Below are positions 17,415-26,121 of a stretch of 64,000 bases of DNA, in pieces. Numbering within the stretch: the stretch's first letter is position 1; each line of letters starts with the position of its first letter. The translations under genes were made by a program, and so were the position numbers. The stretch comes from Pseudomonas duriflava. GTDB lineage: Bacteria > Pseudomonadota > Gammaproteobacteria > Pseudomonadales > Pseudomonadaceae. The stretch spans positions 186,001-250,000 of the forward strand of contig NZ_VLKY01000005.1 of the NCBI RefSeq assembly GCF_007830155.1, given 5' to 3'. A model generated the notes under the pieces. That model made no database searches, was not told the origin of the DNA, and worked only from the letters and a program-made list of their open reading frames with translations.

Positions 17415-19460
17415 ATGAGAGTTGTTCTTGCAGGGGCAGTGTGCGCCCTCGCCTTAAGTGCCTGCGGCCAGTGGGGGCTTGTTGATGCCCCTTTATCTTC
17501 CCAGCCAGCCTTGCAATCAGGCATCCAGAAGCAGCACTTCGATCCTCGCGTACGCCCTCAAGACGATTTTTATCACGCTATCAACGGCCATTGGCTGGCA
17601 ACTACCCCTATTCCACCTGACAAGACCGACTATGGCGCGTTCTCCCAGATTGCCGATACGACCGAACAGCAGTTACACGCCATCATCGAGGCGGCAGCCA
17701 GGACGGAGACGCCTGCTGGTAGTGAAAAGCGAAAGATCGGCGATCTGTACGCCTCCTTTATGGACGAGGCCGATATTGAGCGCAAAGGGCTTACCCCGCT
17801 TCGGGAAGCCTTTTCCCGCATTGACGCTATTGATAATCAAGGCGAGCTTGTGCGGACCATGGCCTACCTGCAACAGATCGGCGTCGACGTTCCGCTAGCC
17901 GCTATGGTCAGCCAGGACCCTAAAGATGCCCAGCGTTATACCGGTTTTCTCACTCAAAGCGGGTTGAGCCTGCCCGACCGGGACTATTACCTGCTGGACG
18001 AGCAGCCCTTCAAAGCCATACGGTCTCGCTTCGCTACCCATGTCCAGCGCATGCTGACGCTGATGGGCGCACCGCAGGCGGCCCAACAAGCTCAGGACAT
18101 CGTAACCGTCGAAACGCGGCTCGCCCGTCTGCACTGGGACCGGGTAAAAAACCGGGATCCCAATGCAACATACAACCCCTACGCCACACGTCAGTTGGAT
18201 ACGTTAAGCCCAGCCTTTGACTGGCCGGTGTACCTTCAACAAGCGGGCTTTAGCCAACTCGACCAGGTTGTCATCGAGCAGCCCAGCTACGTGAAAGGCC
18301 TCGGGCAACTCCTGGCCGACACACCCCTGCCCCTTTGGAAAAGCTACCTTACCTGGCATGTCCTGCATGCCTATGCCTCGGTGCTGCCTAAACCCTACGC
18401 CGATGAGGATTTCGCCTTTTTCGAACACAGTCTGAACGGGGTCGAACAGCCGCCCGAGCGCTGGAAGCGCGGCGTCTCCCTGGTAAACAGCATACTGGGC
18501 GAGGTGCTGGGCAAGGCGTATGTCGAGCAGCACTTTCCGCCGGAAAACAAGGCTCGCCTGGAGGTATTGGTACAAAACCTGATCTCGGCCTACGGGCAAG
18601 CCATAGACGAGCTGGACTGGATGAGCGCACCTACGCGCCAGGCGGCCAAAGCCAAGCTGGCAAAATTCTCCTACAAGATCGGCTACCCGGATCGCTGGCG
18701 TGATTATTCAGCTCTGCAAATCACGCCAGACGACCTCATCGGCAATATCCAGCACGCCACAGCGTTCGAGTACGCACGTGATCTGGCCAAACTAGGTAAG
18801 CTGATTGATCCGGACGAATGGAAAATGACGCCGCAGACCGTTAATGCCTATTACAACCCACAGCGTAACGAAATCGTCTTTCCGGCAGCGATCCTGCAAC
18901 CGCCGTTCTTTGACATGGCAGCAGAAGATGCCGTGAACTATGGAGGAATAGGCGCAGTGATCGGCCATGAGATCAGCCATGGTTTCGACGATCAGGGTTC
19001 CCAATTTGATGGTGACGGTAATCTGCGTAACTGGTGGAGCCAGGCTGATCGCCTTCAATTCGAACGCCGTACCGCAGCGCTGGCCGAGCAGTACTCAACT
19101 TATGAGCCCTTGCCAGGTCACCTGATTGACGGCCGCTTCACGCTGGGCGAAAACATTGCCGATCTGGGCGGCGTAACCATGGCCTCCCGGGCCTATCGGC
19201 TCGCCTTGGATGGCAAACCTGCTCCGGTCATTGACGGGCTGACGGCCGACCAGCGCTTTTTCATGGGCTGGGCACAGGTGTGGCGACGCAAGTACACCGA
19301 CCAGAACCTTCTCAATCGGTTGAAAACGGACCCGCACTCCCCTAGCCAGTATCGTACCAATGGTGTGCTCCGTAATATCGCGCCGTTTTATGACGCCTTT
19401 AACGTGAAGCCGGGAGATGGAATGTATCTGGCACCTGCAAAACGAATCAAAATCTGGTGA
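17415..19460 (+). CDS. M13 (neprilysin/PepO) family zinc metallopeptidase, lipoprotein
   Basis: Oligopeptidase of the M13 family, predicted to be lipid-anchored (lipobox ALSAC, Cys 17). An N-terminal M13 domain begins DPRVRPQDDFYHAINGHWL. The zinc motif HEISH lies at about 518-522 in VIGHEISHGFDDQG, with the third ligand in ENIADLGG. NAYYNPQRNEIVFPAAILQPPFFD is the usual substrate-binding block. The C-terminal aromatic end (KRIKIW) matches the family end, so the gene is complete. GGAG lies 6 nt before the ATG. It is followed, in the same frame after its stop codon, by a HAD-phosphatase remnant. Confidence 0.95.
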   Translation: MRVVLAGAVCALALSACGQWGLVDAPLSSQPALQSGIQKQHFDPRVRPQDDFYHAINGHWLATTPIPPDKTDYGAFSQIADTTEQQLHAIIEAAARTETPAGSEKRKIGDLYASFMDEADIERKGLTPLREAFSRIDAIDNQGELVRTMAYLQQIGVDVPLAAMVSQDPKDAQRYTGFLTQSGLSLPDRDYYLLDEQPFKAIRSRFATHVQRMLTLMGAPQAAQQAQDIVTVETRLARLHWDRVKNRDPNATYNPYATRQLDTLSPAFDWPVYLQQAGFSQLDQVVIEQPSYVKGLGQLLADTPLPLWKSYLTWHVLHAYASVLPKPYADEDFAFFEHSLNGVEQPPERWKRGVSLVNSILGEVLGKAYVEQHFPPENKARLEVLVQNLISAYGQAIDELDWMSAPTRQAAKAKLAKFSYKIGYPDRWRDYSALQITPDDLIGNIQHATAFEYARDLAKLGKLIDPDEWKMTPQTVNAYYNPQRNEIVFPAAILQPPFFDMAAEDAVNYGGIGAVIGHEISHGFDDQGSQFDGDGNLRNWWSQADRLQFERRTAALAEQYSTYEPLPGHLIDGRFTLGENIADLGGVTMASRAYRLALDGKPAPVIDGLTADQRFFMGWAQVWRRKYTDQNLLNRLKTDPHSPSQYRTNGVLRNIAPFYDAFNVKPGDGMYLAPAKRIKIW

Positions 19461-19478
19461 TCATTCCCATCCGCTTGG

Positions 19479-19676
19479 TGGGCCTTGGCCTTTGAAGACT
19501 CGACCCCTGGTCTGACTGCGGTTAAAGGCGCAGGCACTTTTACGGTCGGCATCATATCGACCCTATCGGCAGCCGAGCTGCTAGCTGCTGCCGCAGCTCC
19601 TGCTATCGCCGATTTCAATGATCCTGCTTTATGGCATGTAATTCATACGAAGATCCAGGACGCTAAAAGACGCTAG
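19479..19676 (+). pseudogene. C-terminal remnant of a HAD-superfamily phosphatase
   Basis: About 65 codons that read LAFEDSTPGLTAVKGAGTFTVG and continue with an alanine-rich end (AIADFNDPALWHVI). This is the motif IV region and C-terminal tail of a HAD subfamily IA phosphatase (phosphoglycolate/sugar phosphatase type), where FEDS carries the catalytic acid. The first 150 or so residues (DxDGT nucleophile, cap domain) are missing and no start with a ribosome site exists. It begins only about 18 nt after the M13 peptidase stop and in the same frame, pointing to a deletion that removed the rest of the gene. Confidence 0.75.
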
Positions 19677-19840
19677 ACTAAACACCGCTGCATCTGGGCC
19701 TGAGCATCCTGGCGGGAGGTGAACGGCCCGCTGATGCGCTCGCCATTGTGGACCAGAAACCAGCAGACAAGAAAACCCTGATCGCGAAGTACCGAAGGAA
19801 CGGCGCTTCCGACAACAGCCATTATCTGAACAACAGGCAT
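19673..19840 (-). CDS. 55-residue small protein of unknown function
   Basis: A short frame on the minus strand starting at the ATG at 19840 and stopping at 19673, with an excellent ribosome site (GCGGAGG, 5 nt spacer). It encodes MPVVQIMAVVGSAVPSVLRD, then a hydrophobic stretch GFLVCWFLVHNG, then a polar tail ERISGPFTSRQDAQAQMQRC. The GERISGPF...A tail resembles short pseudomonad proteins in which an input-label-type motif is followed by an amphipathic helix, but I cannot name a family. A Fur box 72 nt upstream suggests iron control. Its 3' end overlaps the end of the HAD remnant by 4 nt. Confidence 0.6.
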   Translation of the reverse strand: MPVVQIMAVVGSAVPSVLRDQGFLVCWFLVHNGERISGPFTSRQDAQAQMQRCLV

Positions 19841-19911
19841 AAGGACCTCCGCTACGCTCTTAAGCCTGTTTTTAGTTTAGAACACCCCCTTACCAACGAC
19901 CAATCAAATTA

Positions 19912-19930
19912 ACTAATAATAATCATTATC
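19912..19930. promoter_or_regulatory. Fur box
   Basis: ACTAATAATAATCATTATC matches the 19-bp consensus GATAATGATAATCATTATC at 16 of 19 positions, including the entire right half. It lies between the divergent 55-codon gene (start 19840) and the broken acetyltransferase gene (start 19953). Repression by Fe-Fur of one or both is expected. The distance of 22 nt to the acetyltransferase start would place it over that gene's transcription start. Confidence 0.8.
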
Positions 19931-19952
19931 AAATAGCACACTAACAGAGCTC

Positions 19953-20437
19953 ATGACTCTATTGCTGACTGACTACACGGTATTGAACAAACTCCAACAG
20001 CAGCAGGTAGCTACGTTGAGCGTTGCGCCTGAGCAAATCGAGTTTCCGGGACGATTCAAGCAGCCCTGGCGGCCGTCACGGACGGGCCTGACAACGCCAT
20101 AAAGGGCCTGACGCTGCTACGTAATGACAAACCGGTAGGATTTCTGTTGCTCAAACGCTCTATCCTTGCACCTGCATGGGCCCTGCCTGACGCCTGTACT
20201 GTACATGCCTTGCAGATCGACCGGCAGATGCAAGGCCAAGGCCTGGGCAGGCTATGTCTGCACCTACTGCCTCAATCGGTTCGACAGGTATGGCCCGAAC
20301 TCAAACGAATCATGCTGGCGGTCGACGCGCACAATCAGGCTGCCATGCAGCTGTACCTGAAACAAGGCTGGCAAGACAACGGCAAATACTATCCTGGTCG
20401 GGTTGGCTTGGAACGTCGGTTGACCTTGTTGCTGTGA
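19953..20437 (+). pseudogene. GNAT-family acetyltransferase, frameshifted
   Basis: Two frames together encode one GNAT domain. Frame 1 runs from ATG 19953 (MTLLLTDYTVLNKLQQ...SVAPEQIEFPG) to a stop at 20100-20102. Frame 2 continues from about 20051 (TIQAALAAVTDGPDNA...GFLLLKRS) through the acetyl-CoA site region QIDRQMQGQGLGRLC and ends at 20437. One base appears to be missing in the run ccggga at 20046-20051. Repaired, the protein would be about 161 residues, normal for a GNAT enzyme. It is either a genuine frameshift or a sequencing error. The Fur box at its promoter implies that the intact gene is iron-regulated; the substrate is unknown. Confidence 0.75.
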
Positions 20438-20668
20438 AGGCTCTTCCAGCAGACAGGTATCGCGTGGCCCTTTCAACCCCTTCTCAGTGTTTTTGTCGTC
20501 GGGGCAGCATTTGAAAACAGTGTATGTCGCCAGCAACGACAGGCCTTTCAAGGCGGACCGTATGATGAGCTGCGCCTGATACCTCGTCAGGTACTTCCCA
20601 TCCGCTAGAACCCTATATGGCCTAATGATGTCTTTCCTATATCAGGCTTTATTGTAGGAAGACGCACT

Positions 20669-21484
20669 ATGACTCCCAACCGTGGACTTACCCTTCTTGC
20701 TCGTAGCGGTTATGCGGCCCGAGGCGTGGTGTATTTGATCATTGGCAGTTTTGCAGCGCTGGCAGCCATGGGTTCGGGCCAGCCGGTCGATAGCCATCAG
20801 AGCTTGGAAAAGGTACTGGCTCAACCCTCCGGCACGCTGCTCTTATGGATCGTGGTAGTAGGCCTTGCTGCCTTTGCCGCCTGGCGGGCCGTTCAGGCAA
20901 TCCGAGATTCGGATCACCATGGTACGGACATAAAAGGCCTGACCGTTCGGATCGGCCTCCTGGCCAGCGGAGTCACCTATGTATTGCTGTCGTTGTTTGC
21001 CGTGGGTTTACTAATAAGCGGTTTTCAAGGGCCAGGAGGTGGCGGCTCGGGAGGCGGCGGCGGTCAAACACAGGACTTTCTGGCCAAGATGCTCGCCTGG
21101 GATCATTCTAATCTCGTCATTCGCGCTATTGCCCTGATCCCGCTCGGCGTAGGAATTGCACATCTGATTAAAGGCTGGAAGGCCAGTTTCGAGAAATACT
21201 TCCAGGCCAATGCCAACGTCATGAAGATCGTACGTCCTGTTTCCCAGTTCGGCCTGATTGCCCGTGGCATCGCTTTTATCGAAATTGCCTTCATTTTGGG
21301 CATCAGCGGCTCGCGTTATCAGGCAACGAATCCCCCGGGTATCAAGGATGCCTTGAATGGCTTGCAAAACCTGCCTTTCGGACAGTTCGTTCTGCTGGTT
21401 GTGGCCCTGGGCCTGATTGCTTTTGCGGTATACAGCTTTGCCGAGGCGATCTGGCGTCGGATCAATATGAACGTCCCGGTGTGA
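20669..21484 (+). CDS. DUF1206 membrane protein
   Basis: 271-residue inner-membrane protein built of three repeated two-helix units, each starting with an (A/L)xxGYAARGVVYLIIG-like motif (residues 13, 102 and 203). This is the DUF1206 pattern, giving six transmembrane segments. A glycine-rich loop (PGGGGSGGGGG) at about 115-127 links units. The function is unknown. The ATG at 20669 follows gtaggaagacgcact, with AGGA at good distance. A long hairpin follows 42 nt after the stop. Confidence 0.88.
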   Translation: MTPNRGLTLLARSGYAARGVVYLIIGSFAALAAMGSGQPVDSHQSLEKVLAQPSGTLLLWIVVVGLAAFAAWRAVQAIRDSDHHGTDIKGLTVRIGLLASGVTYVLLSLFAVGLLISGFQGPGGGGSGGGGGQTQDFLAKMLAWDHSNLVIRAIALIPLGVGIAHLIKGWKASFEKYFQANANVMKIVRPVSQFGLIARGIAFIEIAFILGISGSRYQATNPPGIKDALNGLQNLPFGQFVLLVVALGLIAFAVYSFAEAIWRRINMNVPV

Positions 21485-21525
21485 CGTGTTGAGATTCAAG
21501 CGAACTTATTCTTTGTAAGGCACGT

Positions 21526-21582
21526 TAACCACAAGGCACTGCATCGGATGGATGTACACCGCAATGCAGTGCCTTGTGGTTA
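21526..21582. repeat. Long perfect inverted repeat between convergent genes
   Basis: 19-bp perfectly complementary arms (21526-21544 and 21564-21582, beginning TAACCACAAGGCACTGCAT) separated by a 19-nt spacer. It sits between the ends of the DUF1206 gene (plus) and the cupin gene (minus). There is no T-tract on either side, which is unlike the other terminators in this window. It may be a bidirectional transcription barrier or a mobile-element relic. Confidence 0.8.
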
Positions 21583-21610
21583 TTACACACTCTAACGCCT
21601 TAGGCTAGAC

Positions 21611-22144
21611 TCAGCGAAACAACGTATCGACATAGGCTGCACCAATACCTATTCGCTCGTAATGCTCACGACAGAGCTTGATATAGTCGTGTACATCAAA
21701 GTAGCCCTCGCTATTGCCGTTGTGGTCCAGCCAGATCAGCGGGCCCTTCACGATGAAAAACACCCGCATCGGTTCATGGTAGTCATAGGCTACTAACGTG
21801 TGGCCCTCACCGGGCGTCTCATAGACAAAATCCCCGGCAGTGGCGGTCCAGTCATGCTCAAGGTATCCCCACTTTCCCGAGATCGTATAGGCAAAGACCT
21901 CATGGGGATGGTAATGCCGATTGACCAGACCGGCCTCCTTGGCCATCAGTACATCGCACCACTTGTTCTCGGAAGGCGAAATCCATAACGGCCGGCTGGA
22001 AACGCTATCGGTAAAAGGCACGTAATAGCGCTCATCCTCGGTTGGCGCATTAGCAATATAAACTTCGGGCTTGGTATCTGGCTTGAAGCAATGGGCGATG
22101 GGTTGCAGTTCTTTCCAGAACTCAGTGCGGGCTAACTCAGGCAT
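21611..22144 (-). CDS. 2,4'-dihydroxyacetophenone dioxygenase-family cupin
   Basis: 177-residue single cupin of the DAD family, whose characterised member cleaves 2,4'-dihydroxyacetophenone with O2 to 4-hydroxybenzoate and formate. Metal ligands are probably H77 and H79 (NRHYHPHE) and H115 (GEGHTLV). I chose the ATG at 22144 (MPELARTEFWKEL) because GAGAGG lies 7 nt upstream and the family begins there. The frame is open further to 22339, but that stretch is not domain-like. It is divergent from an AraC-type regulator, the probable activator. Whether the substrate is an aromatic ketone or another alpha-hydroxyketone is unknown. Confidence 0.85.
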   Translation of the reverse strand: MPELARTEFWKELQPIAHCFKPDTKPEVYIANAPTEDERYYVPFTDSVSSRPLWISPSENKWCDVLMAKEAGLVNRHYHPHEVFAYTISGKWGYLEHDWTATAGDFVYETPGEGHTLVAYDYHEPMRVFFIVKGPLIWLDHNGNSEGYFDVHDYIKLCREHYERIGIGAAYVDTLFR

Positions 22145-22337
22145 GATGAAACCTCTCGTTCTTGTTCTGGCATCGACCATACCGCAGCCACGTACATAAT
22201 ATTTGACGAATCCGGCCGCTTCTTTTGCCGATTCAGGACACCTGAGGGCATATCGCTTCGCCTCAGACGATTGACCATCATGCCCTGGCCGCCTAGTCTC
22301 AGAGAGCAGACTCGCCCATAAAAAGAACAGGTTTGCC

Positions 22338-23306
22338 ATGCCTATCGTGAGTCGTATTTCGACCCGTAATGTACCGCCCCATCAACGTCTCGATTTATGG
22401 GAAGCTTATAATGCTCAAGCACTGGTTGGGCTCAAGTGCTCCTCCTTTGCAGAAGAAGGCCTGGACGCCGCACAAGACAATCTTGATCTGACCACACTGC
22501 GCCTGGCAGACATTCGGGGTAACCCGCATGTTATTGAGCGCCCGCCTCCCTTAATCAGGGCGACTCCCAAGGAAGCCGTATTCGTTAGCCTCATCCTCAA
22601 GAGCGATGCGTTTTTCTACCAAGGGGCTGAGTGCTTTACACTTAAGCCCGGCGAACTGGTGCTTTACACAACTGACACGCCCTACCTGTTCGGCTTCACA
22701 GGCAACATGCGGCAACTCCTGTTCGACGTTCCGCTGGACCGCTTTCAGGATCAAGCTCAGGTGCTCAAGCGCAAGCCCATCCGGATTGGCCCAGAACAGA
22801 CCACGCAGCGTGTACTTCTAAACGAACTGCGTGCTCAGGCGCTGGCCCTGTTGAATATGCAAGACACATCTCCGGCCCGCGTACCCTGTGAGGCGGCCTT
22901 GAATGTCATCCTTAATCTGTTGGCAACGCAGACAGGTCAACCCTACGCCTCCGCCCTGGCAGCACGCTATCGATTGCAGGCCTTTACGTTTATTGAAGAA
23001 CACCTGCCCGATCCGGAGCTGACAGCAACACAGGTGGCAAAGGCCGTAGGCCTATCAACTCGGCATCTGAGTCGGCTGTTTGCTGAAGAACATCAGTCCG
23101 TCGCACACTTCATCCTAAAGCGCCGATTGGAGCGGACCAAGGCCGCGTTGTCTGATCCCGCGTTGCAAAGGCAAAGCGTGAGTGAAATTGCCTACCGGCA
23201 TGGGTTTTCCAGCCAGGCCCATTTCTCGCGCGTATTTAGAGCAGCTTTTGGAGTATCGCCTTCCGACGTCAGAGCCCAGGCTGCTAGCGTGCCTGACAAA
23301 CAATAG
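22338..23306 (+). CDS. AraC-family transcriptional regulator
   Basis: 322-residue regulator. Residues 1-190 form an AraC-binding-like sensory domain of the FeaR/AraC_binding_2 type (DLWEAYNAQALVGLKC...). Residues 210-310 hold two helix-turn-helix units (ATQVAKAVGLSTRHLSRLF and VSEIAYRHGFSSQAHFSRVF) and the conserved end FGVSPSDVRAQ. Divergent from the dioxygenase-type cupin gene, with 193 nt between the starts; it probably controls that gene in response to an aromatic effector (inference from context). Confidence 0.9.
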   Translation: MPIVSRISTRNVPPHQRLDLWEAYNAQALVGLKCSSFAEEGLDAAQDNLDLTTLRLADIRGNPHVIERPPPLIRATPKEAVFVSLILKSDAFFYQGAECFTLKPGELVLYTTDTPYLFGFTGNMRQLLFDVPLDRFQDQAQVLKRKPIRIGPEQTTQRVLLNELRAQALALLNMQDTSPARVPCEAALNVILNLLATQTGQPYASALAARYRLQAFTFIEEHLPDPELTATQVAKAVGLSTRHLSRLFAEEHQSVAHFILKRRLERTKAALSDPALQRQSVSEIAYRHGFSSQAHFSRVFRAAFGVSPSDVRAQAASVPDKQ

Positions 23307-23372
23307 AGACTGCATACGGCACCGGTACATACATGTCTCCGGTGCAATGCCCCACAACGCGCTATAGCTTGC

Positions 23373-24398
23373 TCAAGCCGCCTTTTGAGCAAGGTAGTCG
23401 TTATAAAAGTCGATAACGGCCAGGTTCTTGTGCTTGGCTTCGAACATGATGTCGAATCTATCGAGAAACGACATTGCATACTGATTGCACCAGCGGTTCC
23501 ACATGCGGTCGCTATGGGCATACAGGTCTCGCTTGTTAACCTTGGTCAACAGCGTTTCCATATCGAGCTTTTCATTGGCCGAAAAGCCCATGTCCATTAA
23601 CATTTCCAGCGATTGCGAGTAATGCATGGTCGGCCGCACGCCTCGCCAGCTTTCAATGATGCGTTGGACCCGAGGGTCGTCCCGCTCGATATAGCGTCCC
23701 TCATGAATCCAGCAGTGGTGAATATCAAGTACGACAGGCGCGAGATCGGCCAGCTCCAGGCAGGCGTCTACGCCGTGCTTTTTTTCCTCGTTTTCAAAGG
23801 TAATGCACTGTTTAGCCACTTCGGACAAGCGTGGCCATATGTGCCGAATCCCTTCTACTCCGAGCCGCCCGGAAATATGGATGTTGCATTTGAAGTCCTG
23901 GAACCTGCGGCCATACCCCATCATGCGGATCATGTCGGCATGGTATTCGAACTCGCGAATACTGTTCTCCACGATGTCCGGATTATCGGACGCCAGCACA
24001 CAGTACTGCCCTGGATGCATGGAAAGTCTTATGTCATGGGCACGGGCGTACTCGCCGATGGCCTCGAACTGCTCCGTAATGAAACGGCGAATAGTGGTCG
24101 AGTCATAGAAATAGGTATAACTGGGGTGGCTATAGAACGGCAGGATGTCACTGCTCATCCGCATCATTTTTAAATGCGACGGCAACGAGTTCACATAGCT
24201 CAGCAGACGCATCTGCGCCTGCAGATTGTGCTCGATGACATACAGCAGCTTTTCCTCCGCCGCCTCGGTCGTTACGCCAGACATCCAGCGCAGTGTGGTT
24301 GTCTTGCCATTGTAAAGCCGCTCGATGGTCTCGATTTCCTTGGCGGGCAGGCTTCTGTCGGGATGCCTGTAACTGCATGCAAAACCGATTCGATACAT
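23373..24398 (-). CDS. uvsE: UV-damage endonuclease UvsE/UvdE
   Basis: TIM-barrel, metal-dependent endonuclease that nicks DNA 5' to UV photoproducts, an alternative to UvrABC. The start MYRIGFACSY and the block LRWMSGVTTEAAEEKL are typical. The metal-binding signatures are RLSMHPGQYCVL, CITFENEEKKHG and VVLDIHHCWIH. The length of 341 is normal. The gene is monocistronic and sporadically distributed in bacteria, so it may have been acquired, but base use does not differ visibly. The lysine of the metal site could not be identified with confidence. Confidence 0.92.
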   Translation of the reverse strand: MYRIGFACSYRHPDRSLPAKEIETIERLYNGKTTTLRWMSGVTTEAAEEKLLYVIEHNLQAQMRLLSYVNSLPSHLKMMRMSSDILPFYSHPSYTYFYDSTTIRRFITEQFEAIGEYARAHDIRLSMHPGQYCVLASDNPDIVENSIREFEYHADMIRMMGYGRRFQDFKCNIHISGRLGVEGIRHIWPRLSEVAKQCITFENEEKKHGVDACLELADLAPVVLDIHHCWIHEGRYIERDDPRVQRIIESWRGVRPTMHYSQSLEMLMDMGFSANEKLDMETLLTKVNKRDLYAHSDRMWNRWCNQYAMSFLDRFDIMFEAKHKNLAVIDFYNDYLAQKAA

Positions 24399-24493
24399 GG
24401 GAACACCTACGATAAAAAACGGATGCTGTAAGCCCAGTGGGTAGATCTCTTTCTAGTAGGAGGGCGGATCAGCGTCGAAGTGCCGGCCCTTGG

Positions 24494-25387
24494 TCAGAGA
24501 CGGGTGTTCAGGTGCTGGGCAATAAAATCAAGGAACAGCGTAATTCGCAGCGACAACTGGGTATTGCGGTAGTACACGGCATTGATGGTCTGCTGAACAT
24601 CCTGCAGGTGATCGACCAAGACCGGCACAAGCTGCCCCTGCTCACGGGCCGTATGAGTCATGAAATCAGCGAGGCAGGCGATACCCTGCCCCGCCTGAAC
24701 CAACGCCAGTAAGGTCATCCCGCTGGATGCAGACAGGTCCGGGGTTACATGCAGCCTTCTACCGTGCTTATCGAGTACCGGCCATTCGTTGAGATGGTCG
24801 AGCTGGCTAAAGCCCAGCAAGGTATGTCGCTTAAGATCAGCCACGCTTTTCGGTTCGCCATAGGTGGCCAGATACTCGGGGCTGGCCAGCAGGCGTAGCG
24901 GGCTCTGCCCCAGCGGCCGCGCCTGGAGAGTGGAGTCACGCAATTCACCTATGCGAATCGCCACGTCCGTACGCTGCTCCAGGAGATCAATGAAACGGTC
25001 GTTAGTGTCCAGCTCCAGGGTAATACCGGGATACTGCTCCCGAAAGGCACCTACCAACGGCACGATGGTGTGGACCATAAACGAGGGCGCAGCATTGACC
25101 CGTAGCCGTCCGGCGGGTCGTTGCCGACGAATGGCTAACTGCTCTTCAGCCTCGTCGACCGAAGCCAGGATGGCACGTATCTGGGCCAGGAAGTGGCGGC
25201 CTTCATCGGTCAGCTCCAACCGCCGCGTAGTACGGCGCAGCAGGGTGGTATCAAGCTTTTGCTCCAGCCGGCTTAAGGCACGGCTGACGCCGGATACGGT
25301 CTGCCCTAATTGATCCGCTGCGGCTGTAATAGAACCGGTTTCCACAACAGTCTTGAAGACCAAGTGTTCTTCCAGCGTGGTTTTCAT
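24494..25387 (-). CDS. LysR-family regulator
   Basis: 297-residue LysR-type regulator. The N-terminal winged helix-turn-helix covers residues 5-65 (FKTVVETGSITAAADQLGQTVSGVSRALSRLEQKL). The effector domain starts at about 90 (GRLRVNAAPSFMVHTIVPLV). It is divergent from the quinone reductase gene mdaB with 146 nt between them, and a CTTGA-N7-TCAAG palindrome lies in that gap. It belongs to the AaeR/DsdC-like CrgA group commonly found beside mdaB; probable regulator of it. Confidence 0.9.
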   Translation of the reverse strand: MKTTLEEHLVFKTVVETGSITAAADQLGQTVSGVSRALSRLEQKLDTTLLRRTTRRLELTDEGRHFLAQIRAILASVDEAEEQLAIRRQRPAGRLRVNAAPSFMVHTIVPLVGAFREQYPGITLELDTNDRFIDLLEQRTDVAIRIGELRDSTLQARPLGQSPLRLLASPEYLATYGEPKSVADLKRHTLLGFSQLDHLNEWPVLDKHGRRLHVTPDLSASSGMTLLALVQAGQGIACLADFMTHTAREQGQLVPVLVDHLQDVQQTINAVYYRNTQLSLRITLFLDFIAQHLNTRL

Positions 25388-25402
25388 GGTGCGCCAGCCA
25401 TT

Positions 25403-25419
25403 CTTGACTAAATATCAAG
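25403..25419. promoter_or_regulatory. LysR-type operator candidate
   Basis: CTTGACTAAATATCAAG: perfect 5-bp arms with a 7-nt AT-rich centre, of the general T-N11-A type bound by LysR proteins, 16 nt from the LysR start codon and 115 nt from the mdaB start codon. Confidence 0.5.
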
Positions 25420-25533
25420 TATTTTTTCCACTTTCCCTACTTAAAAGGCAAGCATTAACCAGCCACACTGTCTGTTTTCTCAGGCGCAAGAAAGCAACGT
25501 GCGCCTAGCCATTTTGAAGCGCAGAGGGCATTC

Positions 25534-26121
25534 ATGAACATTTTATTGATCAATGGCGGTAAAGCGTTTGCCCACTCGGGCGGACGCTATAACGATACCC
25601 TGCACACTATGGCTGTCGGCCACCTGAGCGAGCTGGGCCATACCGTGAAGGAAACCCGCATCGAAGACGGCTATGATGTGGAAGCAGAAGTCCAAAAGTA
25701 CCTATGGGCTGATGCGATCATCTATCAGATGCCGGGCTGGTGGATGGGCGCGCCCTGGACCGTAAAGAAATACCTGGATGAAGTCCTTACTGCTGGTCAC
25801 GGCTCATTATATGCCAATGATGGACGCACCCGCTCTGACCCGTCCAAGCAGTACGGCAGTGGTGGTCTCCTGCAAGGTCGCCGCTACATGCTGTCCCTGA
25901 CCTGGAACGCACCCAAAGCGGCTTTTGACGAGCCTGGTAACTTCTTTGAAGGCAAGGGTGTGGACGGGGTGTACTTCCCGTTCCATAAGTCGCAGCAATT
26001 TATAGGCCTAGAAGCCCTGCCTACGTTCCTGGCAAATGATGTCATCAAGGAGCCTAACATCGAGCGTGATGTTGCCGATTACCAAGCGCATTTGACCAAG
26101 GTATTCGGCCAAGCAAAGTAA
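25534..26121 (+). CDS. mdaB: NADPH:quinone reductase MdaB-type flavoprotein
   Basis: 195-residue flavodoxin-fold oxidoreductase performing two-electron reduction of quinones, protecting against quinone and oxidative stress. The start MNILLINGGKAFAHSGGRYN and the block YQMPGWWMGAPWTVKKYLDEV for FAD binding match MdaB. RSDPSKQYGSGGLLQGRRYMLSLTWNAP is the family's nucleotide-binding segment. It lies opposite a LysR regulator. A weak hairpin (cactgcttta / taaggcagtg, 26164-26199) follows the gene. Confidence 0.93.
   Translation: MNILLINGGKAFAHSGGRYNDTLHTMAVGHLSELGHTVKETRIEDGYDVEAEVQKYLWADAIIYQMPGWWMGAPWTVKKYLDEVLTAGHGSLYANDGRTRSDPSKQYGSGGLLQGRRYMLSLTWNAPKAAFDEPGNFFEGKGVDGVYFPFHKSQQFIGLEALPTFLANDVIKEPNIERDVADYQAHLTKVFGQAK

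Noticed and set aside
19458-19676. Programmed read-through of the M13 peptidase stop
   Set aside because: The peptidase ends with the normal family C-terminus and the downstream part is a degraded HAD tail; a deletion scar explains it better.
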